Source: Spirodela intermedia
Lineage: Eukaryota > Streptophyta > Magnoliopsida > Alismatales > Araceae
Length of the DNA stretch: 64,000 nucleotides
Direction: 5' to 3'
NCBI GenBank assembly: GCA_902729315.2
Contig: LR746266.1
Coordinates: 1,554,259-1,618,258 of the forward strand
The notes under the pieces were generated by a model. The model saw nothing but the letters and a program-made list of their open reading frames with translations. It was not told where the DNA came from and ran no database searches. Within the stretch, counting starts at the first letter, position 1, and each line of letters starts with the position of its first letter. Shown piece after piece: positions 62,701-64,000 of this stretch. The translations under genes were made by a program, and so were the position numbers.

Positions 62701-63955
62701 AAATCTTCAATCTCAACATAATGGTATATAACTTTTGACATGAAAGAGTTTCTCGTCAGTTTTCAGTATTGTCTCTTGGAGAGCAAGAGAACAATAAAAA
62801 CTACCAGCCCAGAAGTGGTTATTTCTCGGTATGAAAACTTACTGAACAGAAACCATGCACAAGAACGTCAATGGGCAGTATACGTACCTGTGCAAGGTAA
62901 CCTCCAATTGCAGGGCCAATAATCAGTCCTATGCCCCACGCAGTAGCAACCTGAATGAAGTAAATTGTTAAATAGACCAGGGCCATTCAGCAAAAAAGTT
63001 AATCATACAAAACAATAGGAATTAAATTAAATTAACGGGAAAAAATTCCACACCACTACAAAACTGGATACAGTCCACAACACAAAAAGGTAAGTGAAGT
63101 TCTTAACCTTTCAGTTTCACACAATGCAATGGCATATTGCTGAAAAATTTAAGAATAAGAGTTACTTTCCTAGATGGAGAAATGGGATGTCCCTGTCCTG
63201 TCCACATAAGCTGCAGGAGTATTCCAGCCACTGTACATACAGAGAATGAGAAGACCAAATGCGGGTAGCCTTCTGGGAAAATTGTCAGCAACCAAATTCA
63301 CACACTTTGTGGGGATGTATGGAGTTATCTACTGTGATGCCACCATCTGCCATGATGCTTGTCGGTGGGCCAGAGAGCAAATTTTCATCTTTTCCAATTC
63401 CATCTGTGTGTCTGCCTCTTCTACCGGCACTGATATTTCTACAAGTAGGCCAAAAAAACTTAAAGCCATTCAATTTATTCCTCACCAAGAATCCTTGCGA
63501 AATTTTGGGGGTGTCTCCATTTGATGTTATTTCATAATACGAGATTTATCTTGTACGTTTATGGAGGACATCTGCAGCCTTATTATCCCAAGCATTTCAA
63601 CCCCAAAGTTGTGTTAAAACCTAAGTCGACAACATTATTACCTAAGCTAACTGGGTAAACGGATATCCATAACTGCATAAGGATTACACTTCCCGACCTA
63701 ATGTAATATGCACTGTGAAAGATGCATTCTAAAAGGTGTTCTAAGTTCCACATTGAGGATGCCCAACGGAAATTACCATCATGCACGATGCTAAACAAGG
63801 TGACAAGTTTTTTAATACAAGTATCACAAAACATAAAAACAAATTCACTTTGATGAAGCAAGTTATACATAATTATTGTGAAAGTCAGTAAGATCTCTTA
63901 CAAGCGACGTTGCAGAAGCTTGATATTTTGTAGGAGAAACTTCTACAGCATATGC
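53768..63955 (-). CDS. ZIFL1: ZIFL-type major facilitator transporter (5' end outside window)
   Basis: Twelve C-terminal exons, phases consistent, 338 residues: 63902-63955, 62888-62950, 61634-61683, 61476-61551, 60195-60404, 59918-60005, 58478-58563, 58303-58410, 57359-57403, 57154-57242, 54069-54112, 53768-53871. The family (zinc-induced facilitator-like) comprises plant MFS proteins in the tonoplast or plasma membrane, reported to move zinc ligands, potassium or organic compounds with protons. Visible: [38 protein letters not shown], a long charged central loop ([12 protein letters not shown]...), [76 protein letters not shown] and the last helix. The first half of the protein, with the family's Cys and sugar-porter-like motifs, is outside. 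The 3-kb penultimate-region intron (54113-57153) is filled with retrotransposon debris. Confidence 0.9.
54538..54610 (+). repeat. LTR fragment of a Gypsy element, left copy
   Basis: About 73 bp (ataagagaacaatctagaag, cttctatagtaaacactggg ...) matching 56757-56830 with about ten differences. The match stops where the TRIM-like element begins. Confidence 0.7.
54612..55680 (+). mobile_element. TRIM-like non-autonomous LTR retrotransposon
   Basis: Two diverged terminal repeats of about 130 bp lie at about 54612-54740 and 55542-55675. They share gaagttctag-tca-agggaaatag, ttgagggt and cttgaggc blocks. Directly after the left repeat is a primer-binding site, TGGTATCAGAGC (54743-54754), for initiator tRNA-Met. 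A purine-rich aagaggga precedes the right repeat, which begins TGTTGGAAG. The internal region of about 790 bp has no coding frame. Size and layout fit terminal-repeat retrotransposons in miniature. Confidence 0.75.
55690..56715 (+). mobile_element. Decayed Ty3/Gypsy integrase region
   Basis: Stop-ridden but recognisable in order: a DFLEGL...[15 protein letters not shown] core start at about 55740-55830, STLKVALIF, a PFNVVY-like motif at about 56160, and an integrase C-terminal [22 protein letters not shown]-like stretch at about 56370-56440. The gag, protease and reverse transcriptase parts are missing; the TRIM-like element lies directly before it. Confidence 0.75.
56757..56990 (+). repeat. 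3' LTR (right copy) of the second Gypsy element
   Basis: Follows the integrase remnant and a possible polypurine tract (ttgaggag). The first 73 bp match the left fragment at 54538-54610. A TATA-like caatataaatacc is at about 56823. The right end is not defined. Confidence 0.55.
59087..59099 (-). repeat. Possible primer-binding-site relic in a ZIFL intron
   Basis: TGGTATCAAAACC reads on the minus strand, similar to the tRNA-Met primer site of Copia elements. A decayed LTR could lie at about 59100-59480. A similar TGGTATCAACGCGAGCC is at 53891-53907. No coding remnants are nearby, so both are weak. Confidence 0.3.
60127..60180. repeat. GT-rich microsatellite
   Basis: An interrupted GTGTAT/GTGTGG repeat beginning 15 bp from the donor of a ZIFL exon (60195). 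Confidence 0.9.
62190..62610 (+). mobile_element. Decayed Ty1/Copia reverse transcriptase fragment
   Basis: In order: LDAKNAF-like (about 62193), a [11 protein letters not shown] stretch (family KALYGLKQSPRAW, about 62290-62325), CNADHTLF-like (about 62380), and [20 protein letters not shown]...[12 protein letters not shown] at about 62485-62580. Frame breaks separate the blocks. It lies in antisense orientation inside a ZIFL intron (61684-62887). No LTRs were found. Confidence 0.8.
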
Positions 63956-64000
63956 CTGAAAAAAGCAATTCAAATTTATTCCAATCACCACGAAGTAAGA

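Overview
The window is nuclear DNA from a flowering plant. The evidence is a set of plant gene families (a VQ-motif protein, a SIP2-type aquaporin, a urease accessory UreF, a ZIFL-type carrier, a plastid-type guanylate kinase), plant-like intron/exon structure with AT-rich introns, many GA/CT microsatellites and decayed Ty3/Gypsy and Ty1/Copia retrotransposons. GC-rich first exons would suit a non-grass monocot or an early-diverging angiosperm, but I cannot name the species. Exon coordinates were read by eye from splice signals, reading frame and remembered family sequences; no alignment was run.

Layout. 1-136 (+) is the last exon of an unidentified membrane protein. 1.0-5.1 kb (-) organellar guanylate kinase. 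5.7-8.3 kb (-) SUN-domain protein. 9.0-16.2 kb (-) SRP68, 13 exons. 17.7-18.1 kb (+) an intronless VQ protein with a repeat-bearing promoter. 18.2-19.0 kb holds a TGACG/TATA promoter-like block, short tandem repeats and microsatellites. 19.35-21.76 kb (-) a plastid Mpv17/PMP22-family protein. 22.3-27.2 kb is a tandem-repeat block and a decayed Gypsy element. 28.1-28.8 kb (-) UreF. 31.0-34.8 kb (+) intronless SF3B1. 36.7-42.3 kb (-) the nucleoporin aladin, 14 exons, with one GC-AG intron and one AT-AC (U12-type) intron. 43.25-44.34 kb (-) p23 co-chaperone. 44.66-44.73 kb (-) tRNA-Arg(ACG). 45.5-46.15 kb an AT-rich minisatellite. 46.5-48.7 kb (+) SIP2 aquaporin. 49.0-49.9 kb GA-rich minisatellite and GAA runs. 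50.15-52.37 kb (-) calmodulin. 52.7-53.4 kb a dense TGGGCC/GGCCCA cluster. 53.77-64 kb (-) a ZIFL-type MFS transporter running off the window, with nested retrotransposons in one intron and a Copia fragment in another.

The genes are mostly housekeeping and do not form a pathway or cluster: ER targeting (SRP68), nuclear envelope/pore (SUN, aladin), splicing (SF3B1), chaperoning (p23), calcium signalling (calmodulin), ureolysis (UreF), nucleotide metabolism (guanylate kinase) and transport (SIP2, ZIFL, Mpv17-like). I found no convincing new multi-gene system. The most rewarding items are the minor-spliceosome AT-AC intron in aladin, two GC-AG introns, microsatellites abutting splice donors, a calmodulin with Gly at position 2, a triplicated 20-bp promoter repeat, a TGACG cluster resembling a pararetroviral promoter, the TGGGCC cluster, and a TRIM-like element nested in Gypsy debris.
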